This document shows, piece after piece, positions 1 through 6,995 of a stretch of 24,660 nucleotides of DNA (within the stretch, counting starts at the first letter, position 1; the number at the start of each line of letters is the position of its first letter). A model generated the notes under the pieces. It had not been told where the DNA came from, did no database searches, and saw nothing but the letters and a program-made list of their open reading frames with translations. The stretch is taken from assembly GCA_947629275.1 (NCBI GenBank), contig CANRDG010000010.1, positions 1 to 24,660 on the forward strand. The letters run 5' to 3'. The position numbers and the translations under genes were made by a program. This DNA comes from an uncultured Clostridia bacterium. GTDB taxonomy: Bacteria > Bacillota > Clostridia > Oscillospirales > Ruminococcaceae.

Positions 1-27
1 CAATAAACATAAGAAAGAAGAACTTTT

Positions 28-1164
28 ATGATATACTTAGATAACGCGGCTACCACAAAACCCTGCGAAGAAGCCGTGAATGCTGCTGTGGCGGCTCTTG
101 CAGATGATTTCGGCAACCCCTCGAGCAGGCATTTTGTCGGCACGCAGGCGGAGAAGATACTGACTGATGCGCGAGATACGATAGCTAAGGCTCTGGCAGC
201 TGATGAAAAATGCATATTCTTTACCTCGGGCGCGACTGAGAGCAACAACTGGGCAATTCGCGGCGCGGCTGAAAACCGCATAAAACGCAAGCCTAGAGTA
301 GTCACCACAACAGTTGAACACCCCTCTGTCAAAGAGGCGGTGAAAGCCCTTGAAAAACTGGGCGCAGAGATAGTGTGGGTATCGCCTGACGAAAACGGCG
401 AGATAACAGCCGAAAGCATAGTAAACGCGGTAGACGAAAAAACCTGCCTTGTAAGCTGTATGTTAGTAAACAACGAAACAGGCTATGTCCTGCCCGTGGC
501 TGAAAGTTTTGGGGTAATAAAGCGAAAATACCCCGACTGTATTACACACTGCGATGCGGTTCAGGGCTTTATGAAGCTGCCCATAAAGGTGAATACCCTG
601 TGCGCAGACCTTGTTTCTGTGAGCGGACACAAGGTGTACGCGCCCAAAGGCGTGGGCGCGCTGTATGTTAAAAAGGGCGTAACGATAACCACGTTCATGC
701 AGGGCGGCGGTCAGGAGAGCGGCAAACGCTCGGGTACTGAAAATATACCTGCTATAGCAGGCTTTGCGGCGGCAGTTAAAAAATTTTGCGGCAGTATAAA
801 AGAGCGCTACGAAAACGCCTGCGCGCTGAGAGATACATTATATAATAGTATAGCAAACGACCTCGTTGTAAATTCAAAGGGCGGCGCACTGCCGTATATA
901 TGCTCGATAGCCATGGTGGGGTATAAGTCTGAAACGCTGCTTAACTTTATGAGCGAAAGGGGCATATGCGTCTCCAGCGGCTCGGCGTGCAGCAAGGGCA
1001 AGAAAAGCAGTGTTCTGAAAGCGTTCGGCATACCAGATAACATTGCCGACTCAACGCTGCGTGTAAGCTTTTCATGTGATACCACGCCGCAGGAGGTAGA
1101 GCAATTCGTACAAATGCTGGAGCAAGCGCGTGCGCTGGCATCTACAGGGAAAAAGCGTAAATAA
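28..1164 (+). CDS. Cysteine desulfurase (NifS/IscS-like, class V aminotransferase fold)
   Basis: This PLP enzyme takes sulfur from L-cysteine as an enzyme-bound persulfide and passes it to an acceptor. The 378-residue length is normal. The PLP-binding lysine is K202 in the SGHK motif, the PLP-stacking histidine is H98 (VEHPS), and the catalytic cysteine is C321 in SSGSAC. The N-terminal YLDNAATT is typical of the family. The ATG follows a purine-rich AAGAAAGAAGAA. It lies 19 bp upstream of thiI in the same direction. By analogy with the Bacillus NifZ-ThiI pair, it is probably the dedicated sulfur donor for tRNA 4-thiouridine rather than a general Fe-S cluster desulfurase. That role is inferred from position only; no iscU or sufU gene is nearby. 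Confidence 0.95.
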   Translation: MIYLDNAATTKPCEEAVNAAVAALADDFGNPSSRHFVGTQAEKILTDARDTIAKALAADEKCIFFTSGATESNNWAIRGAAENRIKRKPRVVTTTVEHPSVKEAVKALEKLGAEIVWVSPDENGEITAESIVNAVDEKTCLVSCMLVNNETGYVLPVAESFGVIKRKYPDCITHCDAVQGFMKLPIKVNTLCADLVSVSGHKVYAPKGVGALYVKKGVTITTFMQGGGQESGKRSGTENIPAIAGFAAAVKKFCGSIKERYENACALRDTLYNSIANDLVVNSKGGALPYICSIAMVGYKSETLLNFMSERGICVSSGSACSKGKKSSVLKAFGIPDNIADSTLRVSFSCDTTPQEVEQFVQMLEQARALASTGKKRK

Positions 1165-1183
1165 CATAAAGGACAAGATGTAA

Positions 1184-2359
1184 ATGAAAGAGATAATTCT
1201 TGGCAAATTCGGCGAGATAGTGTTAAAGGGGCTCAACCGCAGCACCTTTGAAGATACGCTTGAAAGGAACGTACGCAGGCGGCTGAAAACTCTGGGAAAG
1301 TTCGAGTACAGCAAGGCGCAGTCAACTCTTTACATTAGACCCGTTGACGACGAGATAGACGTTGACGAGGTGCTGGACAGGGTAAGGAAAATTTTCGGTA
1401 TTGTAAAGCTTGCAAGGGCTGTTGAAGTTGACAAAGCCGATTTTGGCACTATTGAAGAAACGGCTGTAGAGTATCTTAAGGACAAGCTTATGGCGGTAAA
1501 GACTTTTAAGGTCGCATCTAAGCGTTCTGATAAGTCGTACCCTATGGGTTCGCCCGAGATATGCGCGCAGCTGGGCGGCTACATCTGCGAAAAATTTCCG
1601 CATCTTACAGTCGATCTGCATGAACCCGATTTAATTGTCAATATTGAGATACGTGAGGCAGCGTATATACACGCAGGCGCAGAGGACGGCGCAGGCGGCA
1701 TACCCGTAGGCACTTCGGGCAGGGCTATGCTGCTGCTTTCGGGCGGTATAGATTCACCCGTGGCAGGCTATATGATGGCAAAACGCGGCGTTATAGTTTC
1801 CGCGGTGCATTTTGAATCTCCGCCGTATACCTCTGAAAGGGCAAGAATGAAAGTTGAAAAGCTCGCCGAGATAATGACGGGCTACTGCGGCGCGATAAAC
1901 TTCCACTGCGTGAATTTTTCGGCGATACAGGAAGCTATACGCGACCATATGCCCGAGGAGTTCTTCACAATAATTATGCGCCGCTTGATGATGGAGATAG
2001 CACAGCGCATCTGCGAGAGCGACGGCATAAGCTGCCTGATAACGGGCGAGAGTCTCGGTCAGGTGGCAAGCCAGACAATGGCGGCAATGGTGTGTACCGA
2101 CAACGCCTGCCGTATGCCTGTGTTCAGACCGCTGATAGGTATGGATAAGTCTGAGATAGTAGCAATTTCGCGTAAGATAGGTACGTTTGAGACGTCTATA
2201 GAGCCTTATGAGGACTGCTGCACCGTGTTCACACCCAAGCACCCAAAGACAAAACCCGTGCTGCAAGACATTCTGAACGCGCAGAGCGGCTTTGACTTTG
2301 AGCCTATGATACAGCAGGCAGTGGCGGAGCATAAGCGTTATACTATATATAAAAATTAA
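1184..2359 (+). CDS. thiI: tRNA 4-thiouridine synthase ThiI, short form without rhodanese domain
   Basis: ThiI adenylates U8 of tRNA and inserts sulfur to make 4-thiouridine; in some bacteria it also feeds thiamine thiazole synthesis. The 391 residues contain an N-terminal ferredoxin-like region, a THUMP domain (about 58-165) and a PP-loop ATPase with SGGIDSP at 186-192. The conserved EDCC motif has C345 and C346, one of which should match the catalytic Cys344 of E. coli ThiI. The C-terminal rhodanese domain of enteric ThiI is absent, as is usual in Firmicutes, so persulfide must come from a partner. The desulfurase directly upstream is the obvious candidate. The SD is AAAGGACAAG. No clear terminator follows. 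Confidence 0.95.
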   Translation: MKEIILGKFGEIVLKGLNRSTFEDTLERNVRRRLKTLGKFEYSKAQSTLYIRPVDDEIDVDEVLDRVRKIFGIVKLARAVEVDKADFGTIEETAVEYLKDKLMAVKTFKVASKRSDKSYPMGSPEICAQLGGYICEKFPHLTVDLHEPDLIVNIEIREAAYIHAGAEDGAGGIPVGTSGRAMLLLSGGIDSPVAGYMMAKRGVIVSAVHFESPPYTSERARMKVEKLAEIMTGYCGAINFHCVNFSAIQEAIRDHMPEEFFTIIMRRLMMEIAQRICESDGISCLITGESLGQVASQTMAAMVCTDNACRMPVFRPLIGMDKSEIVAISRKIGTFETSIEPYEDCCTVFTPKHPKTKPVLQDILNAQSGFDFEPMIQQAVAEHKRYTIYKN

Positions 2360-2421
2360 CATAATATGATTTTTTGAAACTTGCAAAAAGCCTGTCGTAC
2401 GCACCTAAAGATTACGATTTG

Positions 2422-2438
2422 GTAACATTTCAATTACA
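2422..2438 (-). promoter_or_regulatory. WalR-like box upstream of the cinA-sortase operon
   Basis: Read on the minus strand the site is TGTAAT-TGAAA-TGTTAC, a direct repeat that fits the published WalR consensus TGTWAH-N5-TGTWAH at every defined position. It lies in the 173-bp gap between thiI and cinA. A weak candidate promoter, TTACAA (2434-2439) with 18 nt to TATAGA (2458-2463), overlaps its edge. WalR controls cell wall hydrolases in Firmicutes, which fits the hydrolase genes further downstream. The match is seen directly; binding and the regulator's presence in this genome are inferred. Confidence 0.4.
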
Positions 2439-2532
2439 AAAGTATTGTTAAGATAGCTATAGACGTTCACAGAATATTCATAAACAGCGCAAAAAGTATA
2501 GAGAAAGTATGTAAAAATAGGGTCGTGGTTTT

Positions 2533-3096
2533 GTGAAAATTGATAAAAGTGACAAAGTGGTTACAGAAAGACTTGACAGAGTGACCTGTTTTGTAGTAAA
2601 ATATTTATGTGAGCAGGGGATAACCATATCTACAGCAGAAAGCTGTACGGGCGGACTTCTCAGCTCGGCTATCACATCAGTGCCGGGATCATCGAAGATC
2701 TTTTGGCTGGGTGTGTGCAGTTATTCTGAAAGAGCCAAAGTCGACTATCTCGGCGTGGACGGCGATATTATCAAAAAGTACGGCGTCTACTCCCGGCAGA
2801 CGGCAAGCGCAATGGCGCAAGCGATAAAGAAAAAGAGCGGCTCTCAGATCGGAGTGGGCATAACGGGTATAGCAGGACCTCTTCCCGACGAAGACGGCAA
2901 GAGGGCCGGTACGGTCTATGTGGCAGTTACAGACGGTGTTAAAGAGATAGTCAAAAATCTTGCGCTGTATGACGGCAGTATAAGACCGACGAGAGAAAAT
3001 ATCCGAAAAGAGTCAGTCACGCGTGCGTTGTGCATGGTGATGGAGCTTATAGGTCACGATATGAAAGAGGTGATCGGTAATGTCTATGATGAATGA
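2533..3096 (+). CDS. pncC: CinA C-terminal domain protein (PncC-type nicotinamide mononucleotide amidase)
   Basis: The family hydrolyses nicotinamide mononucleotide to nicotinate mononucleotide in pyridine nucleotide salvage. The 187-residue protein is only the CinA/PncC domain. It has AESCTGG at 35-41 with the presumed catalytic serine S37, a LGVCSYSERAK segment, and a GVGITGIAGP motif. The N-terminal molybdopterin-binding-like domain of full CinA is missing, as in stand-alone PncC proteins. The start is GTG at 2533 with only a weak SD (AGGGTCGTGG). The 3' end overlaps the sortase gene by 17 nt, so the two are probably translated together. Amidase activity is inferred from the family. Confidence 0.85.
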   Translation: MKIDKSDKVVTERLDRVTCFVVKYLCEQGITISTAESCTGGLLSSAITSVPGSSKIFWLGVCSYSERAKVDYLGVDGDIIKKYGVYSRQTASAMAQAIKKKSGSQIGVGITGIAGPLPDEDGKRAGTVYVAVTDGVKEIVKNLALYDGSIRPTRENIRKESVTRALCMVMELIGHDMKEVIGNVYDE

Positions 3097-4192
3097 GCTT
3101 GCAGGACTTAAAAACGAAAACGGTAAGAGAAAAGAAAATTTCTTTGTAAGATTTATAAAGTATTTTATCCCATGGAAGGGCGACGGATTTTCCGAAGTGC
3201 TTAGAAAGTTAGTTTTCGCGGCTTCGATAGTGGTTTTCTGTATATCGGTAAGCGACCTTTCCGATTATCTTAACGGAAACGCAAAAACAAATGAGCTTAT
3301 TGAGGAAATGCAGACGCTGAAACCCACAATATCGAGTGGCAGCAACACAGGAGATAACGCGCAGTCGGTCGTTCACCCCAGCGGTGACGAAAGCCAAAGC
3401 GGTGAAGTTCCTCCTCAGGGCGGCAATTCGGTAGAGTTTGAAAATACCAACACCGAAGTGGGCGACAGCTGGAAACCGCTTCTGGAAGTTAATAAAGATG
3501 TTCGCGGCTGGCTTTCGATAGATACTTTCAAGGATTCCAACGGAGAGATAATAATAAACTATCCGGTAGTACAAGGTCCTGACAATGATTACTATCTTAC
3601 AAGGGATATAAAGAAAAACTACAGCGGCTCGGGCGGTACAATTTATATGGATTATGCAAGTACCATAGTTCCCGGGGTGAGGACCGATAATATAACTATA
3701 TTTGGTCACAATATGCTGGCAGGAACGTTCTTTGCAAGACTTGAGGAGTACAAGTCGGGCGTGGATTTCCTGAAAGCAAATCCGCTGATAACGTTCAACA
3801 CCGTTTATTCTGCGGCTGACGAGAAGTACATAATCCTATACTGCGGACTGTTCAATATCTATGAAAATCAGGATAACGGCAATGTGTTCAAATACGTAGG
3901 CTACAGGGATTTCGACGAGGATCACCCGTTTGATAAATGGAAAGAGGAGATGTCGAAGCGTTCGTGGTATTCGAGCGATATAGACGTAAAAGAGGACGAT
4001 CAGTTCATAACGCTTTCCACCTGCTCAGGCGATATAGGTGATATGCGTTGGGTGGTAGTTGCAAGAAAACTAAGACCCAACGAGGACGTCGATGCTCTTG
4101 TGCAGACCTATAGGGACAGACCAAATGAAGAGATATATTTTCCGCAAAGGTGGATATATGCTTGGGGACACAAAAAAGTTTACAGACACTAA
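3080..4192 (+). CDS. srtB: Class B sortase
   Basis: Sortases are membrane-anchored cysteine transpeptidases that join surface proteins to peptidoglycan or polymerise them. One membrane segment lies at about 42-60, followed by a Ser/Gly/Glu-rich linker (about 83-125) and the catalytic barrel (about 130-335). The triad is visible: H210 in FGHNM, C315 in TLSTCSGD and R323 in MRWVVVA. The TLSTC form and the helical insertions place it in class B. At 370 residues it is longer than S. aureus SrtB because of the cytoplasmic N-terminus and linker. The SD is GAGGTGATC before ATG 3080; ATG 3089 is an alternative. No protein in the window has a recognisable sorting signal, so its substrates lie elsewhere or use an unusual signal. 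Confidence 0.92.
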   Translation: MSMMNELAGLKNENGKRKENFFVRFIKYFIPWKGDGFSEVLRKLVFAASIVVFCISVSDLSDYLNGNAKTNELIEEMQTLKPTISSGSNTGDNAQSVVHPSGDESQSGEVPPQGGNSVEFENTNTEVGDSWKPLLEVNKDVRGWLSIDTFKDSNGEIIINYPVVQGPDNDYYLTRDIKKNYSGSGGTIYMDYASTIVPGVRTDNITIFGHNMLAGTFFARLEEYKSGVDFLKANPLITFNTVYSAADEKYIILYCGLFNIYENQDNGNVFKYVGYRDFDEDHPFDKWKEEMSKRSWYSSDIDVKEDDQFITLSTCSGDIGDMRWVVVARKLRPNEDVDALVQTYRDRPNEEIYFPQRWIYAWGHKKVYRH

Positions 4193-4194
4193 TG

Positions 4195-4230
4195 TGCTGA
4201 CGGCGAAAGAAATATAAAAATGCCGCAGCA
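4195..4230 (+). other. RNA hairpin between sortase and hydrolase genes
   Basis: TGCT and CGGC (4195-4204) pair with GCCG and AGCA (4222-4230), leaving a small internal loop and a long AU-rich apical loop. No U-run follows, so it is not a normal terminator. It could be a processing or stability element separating sortase from hydrolase expression. The pairing is seen; the role is unknown. Confidence 0.3.
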
Positions 4231-4293
4231 TTGAAAGTGACAAATTGAAAGGCGATCTTTGGAGAGGATAGCCTGAAACCGACTGCATGGCGT

Positions 4294-5226
4294 ATGGAGA
4301 CAGAGAGTATTCTCGATACGTCGGAAAGGACGAATTTTCAGATGAAACGAGATAATGCGGAAACGCAGAGTATCAAACCTATTGAAGAAACAGAAAACAA
4401 AGCTTGTGAGGCAAAGAAGATCTCGGCTAAAAAGCTGACTTCTATGCTCGGTTTCGGCGCACTTGCAATAGCTACTATTTGCGCCGTAGGTATTATGGGA
4501 CTTGACAGCGGAGAAGAGGAGATACCCACCGCCGCACCTGCCGCTACAGTTGTAAAAACTGCGGAAGTGACAGAGGCGCCCGTAACTGCGGCGACCGAGC
4601 AGGCAGCGCCCGAAAAGATAGCTACCGTAAGCTGGTGGAAAGCTCCCGTTGAGGACTATGATTTTATCGAAGCTGATGACAGCATAGCAACAACGACCAC
4701 CACAACTACGACCACTACAACAACTACCACAACGACCACTACTACAGCGGCTACAACTCCTAAGCCTGTAACTACCACAGCTAAACCTCAGACTACCGCA
4801 GTAAAAACCGAGCCCAAAAAGGCTGTAAACAATAAGGGCTGGGTAGTTAATTGCAGCGACGAGGAGTATGAGATGTTCTGCTATGTGCTCGAGGGCGAAG
4901 CAGGCGGCTGCTCAGATGCGGCAAAAATGGCTGTTGCAGGCGTTATAGTGAACAGAGTTACCTGCACATATAAGTTTGACAACACAATAAAGGGCGTGCT
5001 TACCGCTCCCGGTCAGTTCGGCGCAATAACCAAGTATTACAACAGATCTGTAACTCCTTCCGAGAGTACAAGAAATTGCGTGAACAGAGCGCTTTGCGGT
5101 GAAGACGGTTCTAACGGAGCGTTCTACTTCTACTCGCCTAAGTATACGGGCGGAAGCACCGCTGCATGGTTTGAATCGCTCACGTTCTGTACTGAAATTG
5201 AAGGACACAGATATTTCAGAGCATGA
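4294..5226 (+). CDS. Membrane-anchored SleB-type cell wall hydrolase with Thr-rich linker
   Basis: The C-terminal domain (about 188-310) matches the SleB/CwlJ hydrolase family (PF07486), which cleaves peptidoglycan glycan strands. The probable catalytic glutamate is E202 in LEGEAGG, and the family's VAGVIVNRV follows. Before it come a cytoplasmic N-terminus, a membrane segment (about 51-71), an Ala/Glu/Thr stretch, the motif SWWKA...DYDFIE (113-126) and a run of 19 threonines (133-151). The next gene carries the same WWKA motif. The start is uncertain. ATG 4294 has no close SD; a strong GGAGAGGA (4261-4268) sits just before an in-frame CTG at 4273; ATG 4342 has GGAAAGGA 11 nt upstream. Vegetative wall remodelling is as likely as spore germination. 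Confidence 0.85.
   Translation: METESILDTSERTNFQMKRDNAETQSIKPIEETENKACEAKKISAKKLTSMLGFGALAIATICAVGIMGLDSGEEEIPTAAPAATVVKTAEVTEAPVTAATEQAAPEKIATVSWWKAPVEDYDFIEADDSIATTTTTTTTTTTTTTTTTTTAATTPKPVTTTAKPQTTAVKTEPKKAVNNKGWVVNCSDEEYEMFCYVLEGEAGGCSDAAKMAVAGVIVNRVTCTYKFDNTIKGVLTAPGQFGAITKYYNRSVTPSESTRNCVNRALCGEDGSNGAFYFYSPKYTGGSTAAWFESLTFCTEIEGHRYFRA
4690..4746 (+). repeat. 19-codon Thr tract encoding a linker
   Basis: Nineteen consecutive Thr codons use all four synonyms (ACA, ACC, ACG, ACT) in mixed order. The tract is therefore not a simple trinucleotide slippage product; the amino acid seems to be what is kept. Such linkers are common in secreted Ruminococcus enzymes and are often O-glycosylated, which is inference here. 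Confidence 0.8.
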
Positions 5227-5241
5227 TAAAACTGTAATACA

Positions 5242-5278
5242 GCGCAAAAGTCAGGATCTCGGTCTTGACTTTTTGTGC
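5242..5278 (+). terminator. Intrinsic terminator after the SleB-type hydrolase gene
   Basis: GCGCAAAAGTCA pairs with TGACTTTTTGTGC around a 12-nt loop, with one bulged base. The U-run lies inside the 3' arm. It sits 15 nt after the hydrolase stop and 41 nt before the SpoIID-type gene, so it should reduce rather than abolish read-through. Confidence 0.6.
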
Positions 5279-5318
5279 ATTTTCAAGGACAGAGAAAAAG
5301 AGAGGATAATCGACAACA

Positions 5319-6863
5319 ATGGAGTTTGCAGAGCGTTTTAAGTGTATCAAAAATATCAAAGAAAACAGAAAAACGTTCAGACGTGTGTGTTCGCATTTTG
5401 GCATAGGTGCGGCGGCGTTGGTGATGACCGTTACCGGCGTGATACCTATGGTAAATGCAAATGCCGACAAAAGCAGTGAAGAAGCGCAGAAGCCTGTGCA
5501 AATGTCCGCAGCCGAAACTCAGCCGCAGACAAAGTATGCGGTGGAATCATGGTGGAAAGCAGGCATAGGCGACTATGAACTTGTAGAGTATACGCACAAG
5601 GATATAGAAGTAAAAAAGGACAGCGACAAAAAGCCGCAGGAAGTCAAATATCCCGATATAAGCTTTTCTGTAAAAGCCGCGGAGGGAGCTAAGGCAGGCG
5701 AGGGAACTGTATATCCCCACGCAGAGTGCGGCACAAGGGATATTTCAAAAGAGTATTACACAGTACGTTCGGTAGATACGGGCGAGATAATTTCAGATAA
5801 CGCGCATGACCTGGTTTGCAGGGTGCTGGCAGGGGAACTGTACGGCAGCTTTTCCGACGAGGCTATGAAAGCGCAGACGGTAGCAATATATTCATACATT
5901 CGTTACTGCGATGCAAACGGTATGCTGCCTGTGGTGGCAGTTGCGAGCGGCTATAGCGACAGGGTTGAAAGAATAGTAAAGTCGGTCGAGGGTCAGGTGT
6001 GCAGCTATGGTGGTGTGCCTATAAACGCGCTGTTCTGTGCCTCAACGGGCGGAAACTCTGTCGGCAGCGAGTATGTGTGGTCAAGCTCTCTGCCGTATAT
6101 GAAGCCCGTGGTGGGCAAATATGACGGCATTGACCCGAACTTTGGCGTAAAAACGTACATAACTGCCGCGCGGATAAAGAGCCTTATCGAGGGCAGTACC
6201 GGCATAACGCTCGAGCCGAATGATGTTGAGAACTGGTTCGAGATAACGGACCGTTCGTATGGCAAGTATGTAACAGCCGTAAAAATAGCAGGGAAGGACA
6301 AGTATTCTTCAAACGGCACGACCGCGTATCTTACCGGCGCGGCACTGAGAAATATTATAGGCGCGAATACGCTTCGTTCGACGGCTTTTGATATCTCGTA
6401 CAACAACGGCGTTTTCTGCTTTACTACATACGGCTACGGTCACGGCGTGGGAATGTCTCAGTGGGGAGCGCAGCTTCTGTCAACGAAAGACGGGCTGAAA
6501 TACGATCAGATACTGCGCTATTATTACAGCGGCGTTACCGTGGGCGTTTCTTCCGTAAATAAAGCTGCCGAGGAGCGTTACGGAAAGCTTGTGGACGTTT
6601 CTCAGTTGCAGGAGGCATCGCCGTCAGACAGTACCGCCAAAGCCCCTGAAAACAACAAGCAGGAGGATAATGTTGAAGAAAATGACATAGCCGCAAGCGA
6701 AACTACCACAGCAGCCGAAACAGCTGTCAGCGATGATCAGCCTGCGGATGAAACAAGCCCTGCGGAAAGCACATCATTTACCGAAAGTGAAAGCGGTGTT
6801 GCAGAGGTAACTACCCCCGTGCAGACCGCCATACCGACAGAAGAGGTCACAACGGTTTCGTAA
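5319..6863 (+). CDS. Secreted SpoIID/LytB-domain protein (putative peptidoglycan lytic transglycosylase)
   Basis: SpoIID-family enzymes cleave glycan strands stripped of peptide stems. This 514-residue protein has an N-terminal membrane or signal segment (about 28-48), the motif SWWKA...DYELVE (77-90) shared with the preceding gene, the SpoIID domain (about 155-410), and an acidic Ser/Thr/Glu/Pro tail (about 425-514). The presumed catalytic glutamate is E173 in LAGELYGSFSDEAMKAQT, and the family signature GHGVGMSQWGAQ begins at G374. It is longer than sporulation SpoIID because of the tail, and no other sporulation genes are nearby. A vegetative wall role next to the SleB-type hydrolase is more likely; this is inference. 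The SD AGAGG is 13 nt from ATG 5319; an in-frame stop at 5307 rules out nearby upstream starts. Confidence 0.88.
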   Translation: MEFAERFKCIKNIKENRKTFRRVCSHFGIGAAALVMTVTGVIPMVNANADKSSEEAQKPVQMSAAETQPQTKYAVESWWKAGIGDYELVEYTHKDIEVKKDSDKKPQEVKYPDISFSVKAAEGAKAGEGTVYPHAECGTRDISKEYYTVRSVDTGEIISDNAHDLVCRVLAGELYGSFSDEAMKAQTVAIYSYIRYCDANGMLPVVAVASGYSDRVERIVKSVEGQVCSYGGVPINALFCASTGGNSVGSEYVWSSSLPYMKPVVGKYDGIDPNFGVKTYITAARIKSLIEGSTGITLEPNDVENWFEITDRSYGKYVTAVKIAGKDKYSSNGTTAYLTGAALRNIIGANTLRSTAFDISYNNGVFCFTTYGYGHGVGMSQWGAQLLSTKDGLKYDQILRYYYSGVTVGVSSVNKAAEERYGKLVDVSQLQEASPSDSTAKAPENNKQEDNVEENDIAASETTTAAETAVSDDQPADETSPAESTSFTESESGVAEVTTPVQTAIPTEEVTTVS

Positions 6864-6904
6864 TAGTGAACAATCGCGGCACGGCAAATTTATACAAAAT
6901 AAAT

Positions 6905-6942
6905 AAAAAGTCAAGGCGCTAAAATTGCCCCTTGACTTTTTT
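6905..6942 (+). terminator. Intrinsic terminator after the SpoIID-type gene
   Basis: AAAAAGTCAAGG (6905-6916) pairs perfectly with CCTTGACTTTTT (6930-6941) around a 13-nt loop and runs into a T-tract. It shares the stem core AAAAGTCA/TGACTTTT with the terminator at 5242-5278. Its 3' arm also holds the -35 box of the next promoter. Confidence 0.85.
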
Positions 6943-6960
6943 GCTTTATCAAAATATAAT
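6932..6960 (+). promoter_or_regulatory. Sigma-A promoter for the zinc-ribbon gene
   Basis: The -35 TTGACT (6932-6937), a 17-nt spacer and the -10 TATAAT (6955-6960) make a near-consensus promoter. A second TATAAT follows directly at 6961-6966. The -35 box lies inside the 3' arm of the upstream terminator. Transcription should begin around 6967-6973, leaving a leader of about 25 nt. Confidence 0.75.
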
Positions 6961-6995
6961 TATAATAGAATATATTGCTGAAAGGAAGAATACAT

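Noticed and set aside
1184..2359. ThiI as a truncated gene because the rhodanese domain is missing
   Set aside because: The short form is normal in Firmicutes, and a partner desulfurase lies next to it.
4294..6863. SleB- and SpoIID-type genes taken as sporulation genes
   Set aside because: The domains are shared with vegetative wall enzymes, both proteins have long linkers or tails unlike the sporulation forms, and no sporulation gene or sigma-factor promoter is seen.
6660..6863. C-terminal sorting signal on the SpoIID-type protein as a sortase substrate
   Set aside because: The tail ends without LPxTG/NPxTN, a hydrophobic stretch or a basic end, so it does not fit a sortase substrate.
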